Of a stretch of DNA of 43,334 bases, positions 1 to 8,735 are shown in pieces. Location of the stretch: NCBI GenBank assembly GCA_943704425.1, contig CALSCP010001071.1, forward strand, positions 1 through 43,334, given 5' to 3'. The position numbers and the translations under genes were made by a program. Under the pieces are notes generated by a model. It did not search any database and was not told where the DNA came from. It saw only the letters and a list, made by a program, of their open reading frames with translations. Source of the stretch: Ministeria vibrans ATCC 50519 (taxonomy: Eukaryota; Opisthokonta; Filasterea). How positions within the stretch are numbered: the first letter of the stretch is position 1; each line of letters opens with the position of its first letter.

Positions 1-82
<82 letters not shown>

Positions 83-95
83 TATTACTATTATT
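1..95. repeat. (TTA)n microsatellite
   Basis: Nearly perfect TTA/ATT trinucleotide array with a few TAC interruptions toward its right end. It runs directly into a pyrimidine- and AT-rich stretch that ends in CATACAG at 194-200. It may therefore be the 3' part of an intron whose upstream exon lies outside the window. Confidence 0.9.
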
Positions 96-144
96 AATTT
101 TTTGGAAATGTCTTTCTCTTGCGTGGTGACTGTATCATTAATAA

Positions 145-1114
145 ATGGGTTGTATTCTTCTTCTTCTAATTATTTTATTATTACCATTTCGCCATACAGG
201 CTCGCTGCGCGCGTCACCTCAAAAGCACGTGTACACCCGACCCCATGCAGCGATTGACATTTCACCGTACTCATCTTCAACGCTGGCCAACAAGACATAC
301 AGCGCGGCGACCCTTATGACCACCTACGACTCAACACATAATTCTGCTGCCGCCGCCGCCTCCTCCTCCCAGTCCGCTGCCGTTGCCGCGACCCCCGCAC
401 CGGACAAGGCCATTTGCGTGCGACCCATTCACATGTATGATCAGGCAAACGGCGAAGGAACAGAAGACATTCCTGAGGATGACCGTAAGTGAAATAATAA
501 TTTAATAATAATAATAAATTTATTATTTATTTTCTTTTTCGTTAATCGCTCTGTTTTTTTTTTTCTCTTTGCATTGGCAGCCCGCACAAATGATTCCGTG
601 ATCCAGGGCGTCTCAGGACCGTACCGTGTGTTGACGTACTTTACGGTTGAGATTGGCGGCTATCCGTCGACGCTTGCAGAGCGCTGGGACGAGCTGGATG
701 TGCGGGGGTTTCTGCTCAAGGACGATTCGTATGTGCGCACTCGCCTTGGTGAAATCATCCACATGTTCTTCGACCCCACCACGTCAAGTGTCTGGATCAA
801 AACAAATGTCTCCGCGTAAGACTATAGATATACTACACTGTAGTACCTCGACTGTGCTAAGTTATTAATGACAAAATATAATAATAATTAATTATTATTA
901 TTATTAATAATAATAATATTATTATTATTTTTGTTGTTTTTTTTTGGTTTTTTTTAGGTATCAATTGAAAACACCCGACCCATCGTATGATGATTACTTC
1001 AAAGCGTTCAAGCGAGAGATCACTGGATCGTTAGTGCAAGGCACGGATCAGGAGGCAGACTCACCGGCAGAGGAGGAGGAGCTCGAAAACGATATTGAGG
1101 AAGATTCAGACTAA
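145..1114 (+). CDS. RFTS-like (DNMT1 replication-foci) domain protein, possibly 5'-partial
   Basis: Exons 145-484, 581-815 and 958-1114 join in frame; the introns start GTAAGT and GTAAGA and end CAG and TAG. The N-terminal part is low complexity, with Ala/Ser runs. The second and third exons read like the replication-foci-targeting fold of DNMT1-type methyltransferases: RVLTYFTVEI, then DVRGFLLKDD, VWIKTNVSAYQL and PDPSYDDYFKAF. That pattern resembles the family's secreted-looking core of two strands followed by a Tyr-Leu-x-x-Pro-Ser/Asp-x-x-Tyr segment. An acidic tail follows and the protein stops, so no methyltransferase domain is attached. The ATG at 145 gives an oddly hydrophobic leader. 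Because CATACAG at 194-200 looks like an intron end, the true coding start may lie left of the window, with the first visible exon beginning at 201. The family call is by eye and moderate. Confidence 0.5.
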
Positions 1115-1667
1115 GCGATAGAGAAAGAGAGAGAAAAAGAAAGAGAGAAAAGTGATAAAGAGAGAAAAAGAAAAGGAAAGAGAAAATGAATAGAGAGAAA
1201 CAATGATTATTATTATTAAAAGTATCAATGATGATCTTTTCGGCGATTGTATGAAATTGGCAAACAATTGAGATAAAAAGGTAAAGAAGCTCCAACAATA
1301 GATGAAAAATGCAATGAGAGTATTGTGCTGCTCTTTGTGTTTTGTATATAGTTTTGTTTTGACATTGAGTAGAAATTGAGTACAGCTCTCGATTCTCTAT
1401 TTATTTCCTACTAATAAGATAAATTATTGGTCATTGGCAAAAATGATTGCTGCACTTTCACCCATAAACCGACTAAGCTGATGCTCATTGTGGACTTAGC
1501 GGAGTGAGTCGCATCGCTTGCACAACAGCAAAATAAAATCCTTTTCTTTGCTGATACCAGAATACATTGGGATTATATACATATGTATGATGAGTACAGT
1601 ACAGCGGCAGAAGCCAAACGCGAGCGCAGAGCGCGGCGCAGCGGTCCCTGTCGCCTTTGCGGGGGGG
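1115..1667. other. Intergenic spacer between convergent genes
   Basis: No gene seen. The left part (1118-1200) is a GA-rich purine tract that contains AAAAGTGATAAAGAGAG, a variant of the motif found beside the (CT)n arrays near 24.4 kb and 36.7 kb. The rest is AT-rich, with no tRNA-like or conserved coding structure. Confidence 0.6.
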
Positions 1668-2227
1668 TCAAACGAGCTTGGCAGTCTTCCTGCGCGCCTC
1701 GCCCGTTGCGCGTCTGTCGCTGTCGCTGTCGTCGCCGCTGTCGTCGTCGTCGGGTGCGCGACGACGCCTGCTCGACGCCGATGGGGTGTCTCGCGCCGTC
1801 AGCTTGTAGAACTGTTGCAGCAGCATGTTGCTGGGCACCGTCGTTAAGGCTAGGAAGGCAGACAGACGCGCCGTGCGAGTCAGTGGCGCCAGACGAAAAA
1901 AACACGTCAAAATATCGTTTCAGTTTTGGTACCTTTTTCAGGCGATTGCTCGGAAACGGTCGCCATATACACCGTCGGGCTCGCTTGATGGTGGACATGG
2001 CTGCCTGTCGAGTCATGCGCGGCACTGGCGCTCTGTAGAAAAGGAGTGTCGGACGGAACAGTCGTCGGCGTGTGGGGCGTTACCTTGCTGGCCACCTGTC
2101 CAAAGGCACCCGCCGTGAACACCGGTAGCCCTACAAAGAACTCTCGCTGCATGGCCAAGAGTTGGGAAAATGACTGAAAGTTCAAAGTTGAGTGAAAGTT
2201 TTGAAACACGACTGAAAATTGACTCAT
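1668..2227 (-). CDS. Small hypothetical protein, acidic/basic tail
   Basis: Unrecognised. One intron is needed: exon ending at 1933 (AAAG|GTACC) and exon 1668-1849 after CTTCCTAG. A second, optional 51-nt intron at 2033-2083 (GTAACG to TTCTACAG) is in frame either way, so the product is about 158 aa unspliced or 141 aa spliced. The first ATG (2225-2227) lies inside an array of TGACTCA-type sites. The next in-frame ATG (2150-2152) starts MQREFFVGLPVF and may be the real start. The C-terminal half holds NMLLQQFYKLTARD, then an Arg run, an Asp/Ser-rich acidic stretch and a basic end, which suggests a small nuclear protein. Exon boundaries carry most of the uncertainty. The gene is divergent from the Moonraker-like gene. 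Confidence 0.4.
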
Positions 2228-2252
2228 GAGTCATGACTCATCACTTATATAC
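2220..2252. promoter_or_regulatory. Three contiguous bZIP (AP-1/GCN4-type) sites plus TATA-like element
   Basis: TGACTCA (2220-2226), TGAGTCA (2227-2233) and TGACTCA (2234-2240) abut with an exact 7-nt period between two divergent genes. A TATATA-like stretch follows at about 2246-2251, some 20 nt before the ATG at 2270. TGA(C/G)TCA is the classical recognition sequence of AP-1/GCN4-type bZIP factors. Use as a shared promoter is inferred. Confidence 0.55.
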
Positions 2253-2269
2253 TCTTGCTGCTCAAGCCC

Positions 2270-4744
2270 ATGTCGGTAATTTATGTCGAGTGAACTCGTA
2301 CAGGACGCGACCAACCCGCTCTCTCCTTCTTCCAGCTGCTCAGTCGAGCGCCCCAGTTGCGCTTCAATTTGAATTCGACGCCCAACCTCTACAACGTCGA
2401 AAGCGTCGCGCACGCTCCCTCGGCATTTACCTTTACCAACGATGGAGTCATCTATCGCAGCACGGTATGTGCTCTCCGTCTAACACAAAAGAAAATATTT
2501 CAAAAAATTCGTTTCATTATTGTTTTATTTTGTTTTTGCTACACAGTTGTGTGAGGAACGGACAGCCAGCGACACATCGGACGCAACGGTACGGTAGAGC
2601 TTACTCATTGATGTGCAACCGTCCCTCCTGACATGTCTTCTCTTTGGCGTTCACCCCAGTCGGTTCTGTCGGTGCAGACGCAGCTGCGAATGCGGGCGGC
2701 GCAACGGCTTGCCTCGTCCGACGTTGCGCGCGGACACAGCGGCACACGCGACGGACTGGCTGTGCACGGACACGATGGCCCTGCACGCCACAGGCCTGCT
2801 GTACATGGACACAATGACACACTCGACGGACCTACTGTACATGGACACAATGGCACACTCGACGGACCTACTGTACATGGACACAATGGCACACTCGACG
2901 GACCTACTGTACATGGACACAATGGCACACTCGACGACGACGACGACGAGGGCCATCAAGAGCCGCAGCCTCAACCGACGCCAATTGAACCTCCTCAGCA
3001 GAAGTCTCGTCAATCCAAACCACCTCGACTTCTCGGACCAAAACTGTCGCCCAAGGCAGCGGCTATTCATGATTTGCGTCTCATTCAACAGCGACTGCGC
3101 GATGAACGCCTTCCGGCACTCATTGCGGCACTACAGGGTGCAATTGACTTGTCAGCACACGGCAAGGCCAACGACGACCAGGACAGCCTGGATGACGTGC
3201 GCTCGGCCATTGCGCACGAGGCAGCGTCGGACGGGCGACGTCGTCAGCTCTTGTATGACCTGTCGGTGCGCGTGCGCGACGCACGACAGGCATGTGAGCG
3301 ACGTGGGGTGCGCGATGAGGAGCGCTCGTTGACGCGCGCCGTTCGACTGGTTGCTGCAGCGCATCGGTCAGTCGTGCGCGCACTCGAACATTGGTTGACG
3401 CACATGCACGCACTCCGGTCGCGACTGTCGTGGGGTCAACTATCGGCACTGGGCGAGTGTGTCAACACGATTCGTCACCTGTGCATGTGCTGTGCGCAAC
3501 TGCGCCTCGATCCGTCTTTGCCGTCACTCGACGAGTCCGACCCCCGCTATCTGCGCGCCCTTGCCCATCTCGAAGTTCTTCTTGAGAGCTCCGTGGTTGA
3601 TGAGCGCTTCCGTGCAGTCGTCACCGTTGTCGAGCAGCGCAGCCAACAGAAGAAGAAGATGAAACAACGACAGCAACACACACAAAAGAGTGCTCCACCT
3701 ACCAGCGTATCTCAACGGTCCACAAGAGCATCCACCAGCATACCTCAACGATCCACCGGTGAGCCTTTGCGATCCTCTAGCAGACCTCAGCGCCCGCCCG
3801 CGCGTGTGCCCCCTCCCCCATCTTTGCTGCCTTCTCGTGGCTACCTTGTTCCTTCCCGTCTCGATGCTCTCCGCCAAAACCTTCATGACATTGCCCGTCA
3901 AATGGCGCAGCGTCGTCTCCTTCAACTCAGTTGCAAAGACGATTCAGAGCGACTACCACAACGAAAAGAAGAAGAACAAGAGCCCCGCAGAGGAGAAACG
4001 GACCCTGTACCAACTCAGACGGGTGCGTCTGCTCCGCCGTCTGCTCCGACTGGGCCCGAGCACGAAATTGCTCGTCAGCTGTGGCTCGATCGCATGGAAC
4101 AAGAGCACTTACGACGTCTCGAAGAGATTGAGCGCACGGCAGCACAGACTGCGCAACGCACCGTTGCCAACGCAGCAACAGCAACCGCATCGTCCAGTGC
4201 CACCCGTGCGACACACACTCCTCTGCCTCCTCCCCTGTCGGATGAGCGGGCGCAGCGCATGCTGACACTTTTGCACGATGTTGATGCAGAGCAGGAGGAC
4301 ATTCGCGCCCGCTGGCAGCACGTCCAGTACGCCTCAAAGGTCCCAGCCGAACGCGATGCTTCCGGTGTCCTTCGCTTTACCGCCAAACAACCTCAGCAGT
4401 CTCAACCACAACTACAACCACAACGTTCTCCTGCTCCGCGCCACTCCGAGTGCCCCACTCAGCTGTACATGCCGCAGTCCATGCTCAAACGTGTTGAGCA
4501 ATACAAGGTAATTTTGAAGGTGCGCAATGCAAAAGCACACAATACGCTGATCGTTCTCTAGGATGCGTTTGACATGTACAGTCACGGACGACAGTTGCGC
4601 AAGGACGAGCACTTTGATCCGATGGAGGTGCTCGAACGCATCGGAGACGACGTGCTCTCTGCCGTGCTCATCGATGCTGCCGGCGAACTCACCACCTTCT
4701 GCTCCGAATTGGCAGATGTGGTGGTTGATCGCGAATTGATGTAA
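2270..4744 (+). CDS. KIAA0753: Moonraker/OFIP (KIAA0753)-like centriolar protein
   Basis: Exons 2270-2275, 2336-2464, 2547-2588, 2660-4507 and 4562-4744 give about 735 aa. The 6-nt first exon (ATG TCG) is the least certain part, but exon 2 has no in-frame ATG. Two stretches resemble the animal Moonraker (MNR/OFIP) family: an N-terminal PQLRFNLNSTPNLY, and a central helical block AVRLVAAAHRSVVRALE followed about 90 residues later by HLEVLLESS. The middle is disordered and rich in Pro, Gln and Arg and carries a 12-residue tandem repeat (HGHNGTLDGPTV). The C-terminus is a conserved-looking helix pair, DPMEVLERIGDDVLSAVL then VVVDREL. In animals MNR organises centriolar satellites and recruits OFD1 and FOPNL for ciliogenesis. 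Orthology here is inferred from a few blocks recognised by eye. AATAAATAAATAA follows the stop. Confidence 0.65.
2799..2937 (+). repeat. 36-nt coding tandem repeat, about 4 copies
   Basis: The unit begins CTGTACATGGACACAATGGC and recurs at 2799, 2835, 2871 and 2907. The last three copies are almost identical and the first differs at a single base in its middle; a more degenerate copy precedes it. The unit encodes 12 residues in the Moonraker-like protein, and its 3n length keeps the frame. The array is followed by a (GAC)n run encoding Asp residues. Confidence 0.9.
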
Positions 4745-4834
4745 AGAACCGAAAATAAATAAATAATTATCAATCAACAGTATAAAATATCACTCTCCTT
4801 TTCTCTTTTGTCTTCCCTAAAACTTAATTTTTGA

Positions 4835-5755
4835 ATGTCAGACCTATTGTCAGTTATTCGCGCGGAAGAGGAATACAATGCAAGTGTTCAAAAGCTCACA
4901 CAAGGTTTAGCGGCTCTGCTTTTTGTTTTTTTGTTGTCTGAGTTGTTTTCCGATTCAACTTTGTTTCGGCGCAGTGGCCAATGGGAATGAAGAACTGCGG
5001 GAAACGCTACGCACGGCAAGCGAGCGTGTGAGCAGTGCATTGAATGAACAACAGCAGCTCATTGAACGACAGGCGAACGCTCAAGTGGACTTGGAAGCGA
5101 CGCAAGTGAGACGCGATTGTGTGTTGCGTCAGTTGGCGCGTCTTGAAGCGTCACGACGCGCCACCTGCGAGCATGAGGTATGCAATGGGCGCACACATGT
5201 ATTTGTGTACCGTCGCACTACAAGTAATGCCAATCCATAGTCTAAACGGTACCGTTGAGAAATGTGGCGCTAAAACCAACCTTGTTCGCGTTTTCCAAGT
5301 CTGTGCTGGAGCGCGAAAATCAGTCGACGACGCATCGTTTGAAGGTGACCTTTGAAGCACAAAAAGCACACGAGGCGACCTGGGAAGTGGATGCGGTGCA
5401 CGAAAAAGCAACGGAGCTTGTGATGCTGCAACTGGAAAACGAAAGTCTCACGAAACGTACACGACAGGGACGACAACCTACCGATAGCCGCTGACATGCG
5501 TGTATGTATATAATGCGCAGAATATTCAAGTGTAACACGACTTCAGAGTCAACTCAGTGCCCTCAAACAACGACACGAGCAGCTTCAAAAAGAGGTCAGA
5601 CGACAAAAGTCAGACAGGAGTCGAATATGTCTCTCTCTCTATGCCACTCACACTAATTGTAGTGCTCTGAGTCACGCGCTCGTCTTGATCACTACCGGGG
5701 GCGCCAGAAGTCGCTTTATGGCGAGCTGCGTCGTCTACAGCACGGATACAAATAA
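4835..5755 (+). CDS. Coiled-coil protein, unrecognised
   Basis: Exons 4835-4904, 4975-5177, 5300-5456, 5521-5594 and 5663-5755 join in consistent phases to give 198 aa. Almost the whole product is predicted coiled coil: heptad-like stretches include ELRETLRTASERVSSALNEQ, ELVMLQLENESLTK and LQSQLSALKQRHEQLQKE. There is no signal peptide, membrane segment or globular motif. The third intron is fixed by phase: only donor AAAC|GTACAC with acceptor GCGCAG|AAT restores the heptads. The gene lies 90 nt after the Moonraker-like stop on the same strand, so a cytoskeletal or ciliary role is possible but unsupported. The TAA stop is embedded in an AATAAA signal, and the TDP2-like gene ends 19 nt beyond on the other strand. 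Confidence 0.7.
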
Positions 5756-5774
5756 AAACTTCTTTTAATCGATG

Positions 5775-6833
5775 TTACAAGCTGTGTGTGTCGACAACAA
5801 AGCGCAGGCCAAAATGGTCGGAAGGGTGCAGCGGGCCCACTGTTGGGCGCAAACCAATAAGTTCAAAGTCACGCACAGTGACACGCTGGTCTGCGGACGA
5901 GGCAAGGTAGGCACGGTCAAAGCGACAGCGGGCCACAAAGGTAGTGCGCGCATTGGGATTGCGCGCTAGGTCCCATGTAAATTGTTGGTCTTTGGAAGCG
6001 CCCGCGGCTGTCCACACATCTACTGTGCGTGTAGGAAGTCCACCAATCTGTGTGATTTCTGCATCACGCGCGTTCGCGTCGCCAGCAAACACCGCAATGG
6101 CTTTACTGCCTGTTTTGGTGTTGTCCGTAAGACGTTCAAAGACACGCTTCAGTTGGGCCTTGCGCTGCGAAGCGGCCGCCTTGAGTGACTCAAGATGCGA
6201 CGTGTACAAGTTCAAGTGAATGCCGCGCCAGGTGAACGAGCCGCCGAGGAGGAGACGGCCCTGTTGCGACGATGCAAAGTGCTCCTCGTCAAACTCTTGG
6301 GGCAGTCCGACCGTCGAGCGTTTGGTGAACATCATGACAAAGTAGGGTGGCCAATCGTCCTGTCGCGGTATGCGAAAGTAGCCGCGCTCCTCTAGCAGTT
6401 GTGCCACAATTGGCAGTCCTTCACGCGTCATCTCCTACAAACAAACAACCATTTCGCATGGTTTGTCTTGTTTTCTCTTCACCAAGACGTCGTTGGGACA
6501 GTGTGGACGCACCTGGAGAAAAATGACATCGGGAAGGTTCGCATCAGCTTCGTCTGGGGGTGCCATGATGCGACAGGCGGAGCGGAGGCGCTCGGGGAAA
6601 CGAGAGGGAGTCTCGCAGGCAAGACCGTCGACGTTCCAACTCAACACCTTCAGCGAACCTACCACCGAGAGGGCCGCTCGTTTTCGACTGCTCTCGTGAG
6701 CATGGCTACCAGCGGCATCGTTGCAGTCGTCCTCACCGTCATTGTCAGACGAGGCGCGACGTTTGCTCATGTGACGAGTTGGGATGCGACTGAGCGGGCG
6801 CAGTGTTGAGAAGCACGGGTGCGTCGCCACCAC
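5775..6833 (-). CDS. TDP2: Tyrosyl-DNA phosphodiesterase 2-like (EEP superfamily)
   Basis: Exons 6513-6833 and 5775-6434 are joined across a 78-nt intron that splits the FLQ/EM motif. The protein is 326 aa from the first ATG, or 305 aa from the ATG at 6768-6770 (MSKRRASSD). The TDP2 catalytic motifs occur in order: KVLSWNVDGL (TWN-type), FLQEM (metal-binding Glu), TSHLES, VFAGDANARD (GDxN), FTWD, RFDRAYL and PSDHFGLRF (SDH). TDP2 removes 5'-tyrosyl adducts left on DNA by abortive topoisomerase II. The N-terminus is charged and disordered and has no obvious UBA domain, unlike human TDP2, so targeting may differ. The gene is convergent with the coiled-coil gene. The EEP fold is certain; assignment to TDP2 rather than another EEP nuclease rests on the motif set. 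Confidence 0.88.
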
Positions 6834-7091
6834 TCGTAGCAGCGAAGAGTGTAGACGAATCGTGCACGATCAGCAGGCCAACACAACTCAGAAAATAATG
6901 ATTATGATAAAAAAGAAAATCGCGTAATATTTTGTTAGTTTCACAGTTTGTTTTCTATATTTCAGAGTTGTTAATTTTACTCGTCTTTGCATTATTGTGC
7001 TTGTGCTGCTCTCTGTTTTGTATTAAATATGAATAATATTTATTAATAATAATAATAATTATTATTATATATTTTTAAGTATCTTATAATC

Positions 7092-8614
7092 TTATTGTGC
7101 GATGGGACGCGCCAGAGTGTACGAGAGCTCACCAAGCGCCTCGACGCCATTGAAAAGCGCAACTGGACGCATGGAACCGTCGTTGGCAAAGAGGAGCTGA
7201 GGTCGTTCAAGGCGAATGTAGGTCTGGGAGTCACCTTGAGACCAGTGCACGGTGTAGTGGTAGGGCTCGCGTTTGGAGAGGGACCAGGTGACGCCGTCGC
7301 GGCTGTAGAGGAGCTTGGCATTGAGTACGCCCGTGGGACACATGCCGTGGGACAAGATGTGGTAGCCACGATGATCGTACCACAGGAAGGGATCCTCAAA
7401 CTGTTGGTTCGACAGACAGTCCCAAGGGCGCTTGCTCAGCGGCTCGAGTGACAGCAACGTATACGGCCCACGCCACGAGTCAGCCCGTGCAATGCCCAGC
7501 ACCTCAGTGTGTCCGTGGCAGTAGCCAGCGGTGAATGCAAGGAGCGTTGTCCCATTGGCGTGAATAAACGGCGCCGGATTGGACCACGAGCAATTCAAAA
7601 GCTAATGCAAAGACGCAATGTTATTGTTATTATTATTAATTGAGTACACCTCTCATTTATTTTCTCTTATTATTATTATTATAATTCTTTATATTAATTG
7701 CGCATGGTATATAAAAATTAAACAAGGGTATTGTTGCAATAATTAATTGTATAAATTATGTTGCTTTGAGCTAGCAAAGAAGCAATATTTGACACAAAAC
7801 GTTTTATATTGATCAAAAATGCCATTCAAAGACATAATTCTTGTACCTTTGAGCCTTCGGTGTTGTACAGCTGTAGCTCAATTTGCGACCAGGGACCATA
7901 GAGAGAGGACGACGAGGATACCATGAGCCCACTGTTGACCGGTGCAGCGGACCGTGTTTCTCGCGTGTGGGACGTCGCTTCCGTGGTGCAGTCGACGGGT
8001 GTTGTGCTGTTGTCGCCATTGCCAATGTGGAATATGTGATACGTTCCATTATGTGCATGTACGGTTGGGTTATGGGAAAAGCGACTCACAGCCGTGTCGT
8101 GGTATTGGTAAGGGCCGTACGGAGAAGATGAGATGGCATGAATAATCTCGCTGTTAGTGCCCCAATGTTTCAGCTATGAGAAGAAGGTGAATTGTTAATG
8201 ATTCAGCTGAGCAGGAAGGAAAGGTGGCTTGGATGAATGTTTGCACTATGAGAGGTGAAGTGATAATAGCATTGGAGAGAGGCACATAGTGCGTCTCTGG
8301 TGCCCACATACCCCGCAGTGCAGCTGCATTTGCGCAGCATACAGATGGTAGCGGCCGTCGGGCCCAACAATCGGGCGGCCGCCCCACGACGCCCAGCCCT
8401 GCGGACCCGTCTGGTTGCGGTAGCCGACGACAGTGCGGTTCGTCGGCAAGAGCGCCAGTTGGCGGCAGTCGTCCGAGCCAGTCCAGGCGGCGTCGCACGC
8501 ACACACTCCGCCAACGCAATCTCCATTCAGTGCGCAATCAAAGCTTGACTTGCACTCTGCCGAGCAGTACACCAATGTTGCCAGCGAGACGAGAATGACG
8601 ATGAGATGTTTCAT
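7092..8614 (-). CDS. Secreted EGF-like plus five-bladed beta-propeller (GH43-like) protein
   Basis: Exons 8312-8614, 7847-8173 and 7092-7601, all phase 0, give 379 aa. Residues 1-19 form a signal peptide (MKHLIVILVSLATLVYCSA). A six-cysteine EGF-like module follows, with CALNGDC, CVGGVCACDAAW and DDC. The rest reads as a five-bladed propeller of the arabinanase/beta-xylosidase (GH43) superfamily: SWGGRPIVGPDGRYHLYAAQ, then SRFSHNPTVHAHNGTYHIFH, NPAPFIHANGTTLLAFTA and FEDPFLWYDHRGYHILSHGM. The repeated pattern of Asn-Pro or Asp-Pro followed by a Tyr-His strand is typical. Several N-glycosylation sequons (NRT, NQT, NGT, NST) agree with secretion. Substrate and catalytic acids cannot be assigned by eye, so it may be a lectin-like or inactive relative. 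Confidence 0.75.
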
Positions 8615-8735
8615 TCTAAAAAATTAAATAATAATTATTATTAATATTAAATAATTTCTCAAAATAATATTATCTCAATTTACTCATCAGTGTAATCAGT
8701 ATTTCAGTTTTTTTTTTCAGTATTCACATTCCGAT

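Noticed and set aside
1573-2038. Overlapping Arg-rich ORFs of about 150 codons on both strands
   Set aside because: Low-complexity GC-rich frames; the spliced minus-strand model uses better exon boundaries, although the gene itself remains uncertain.
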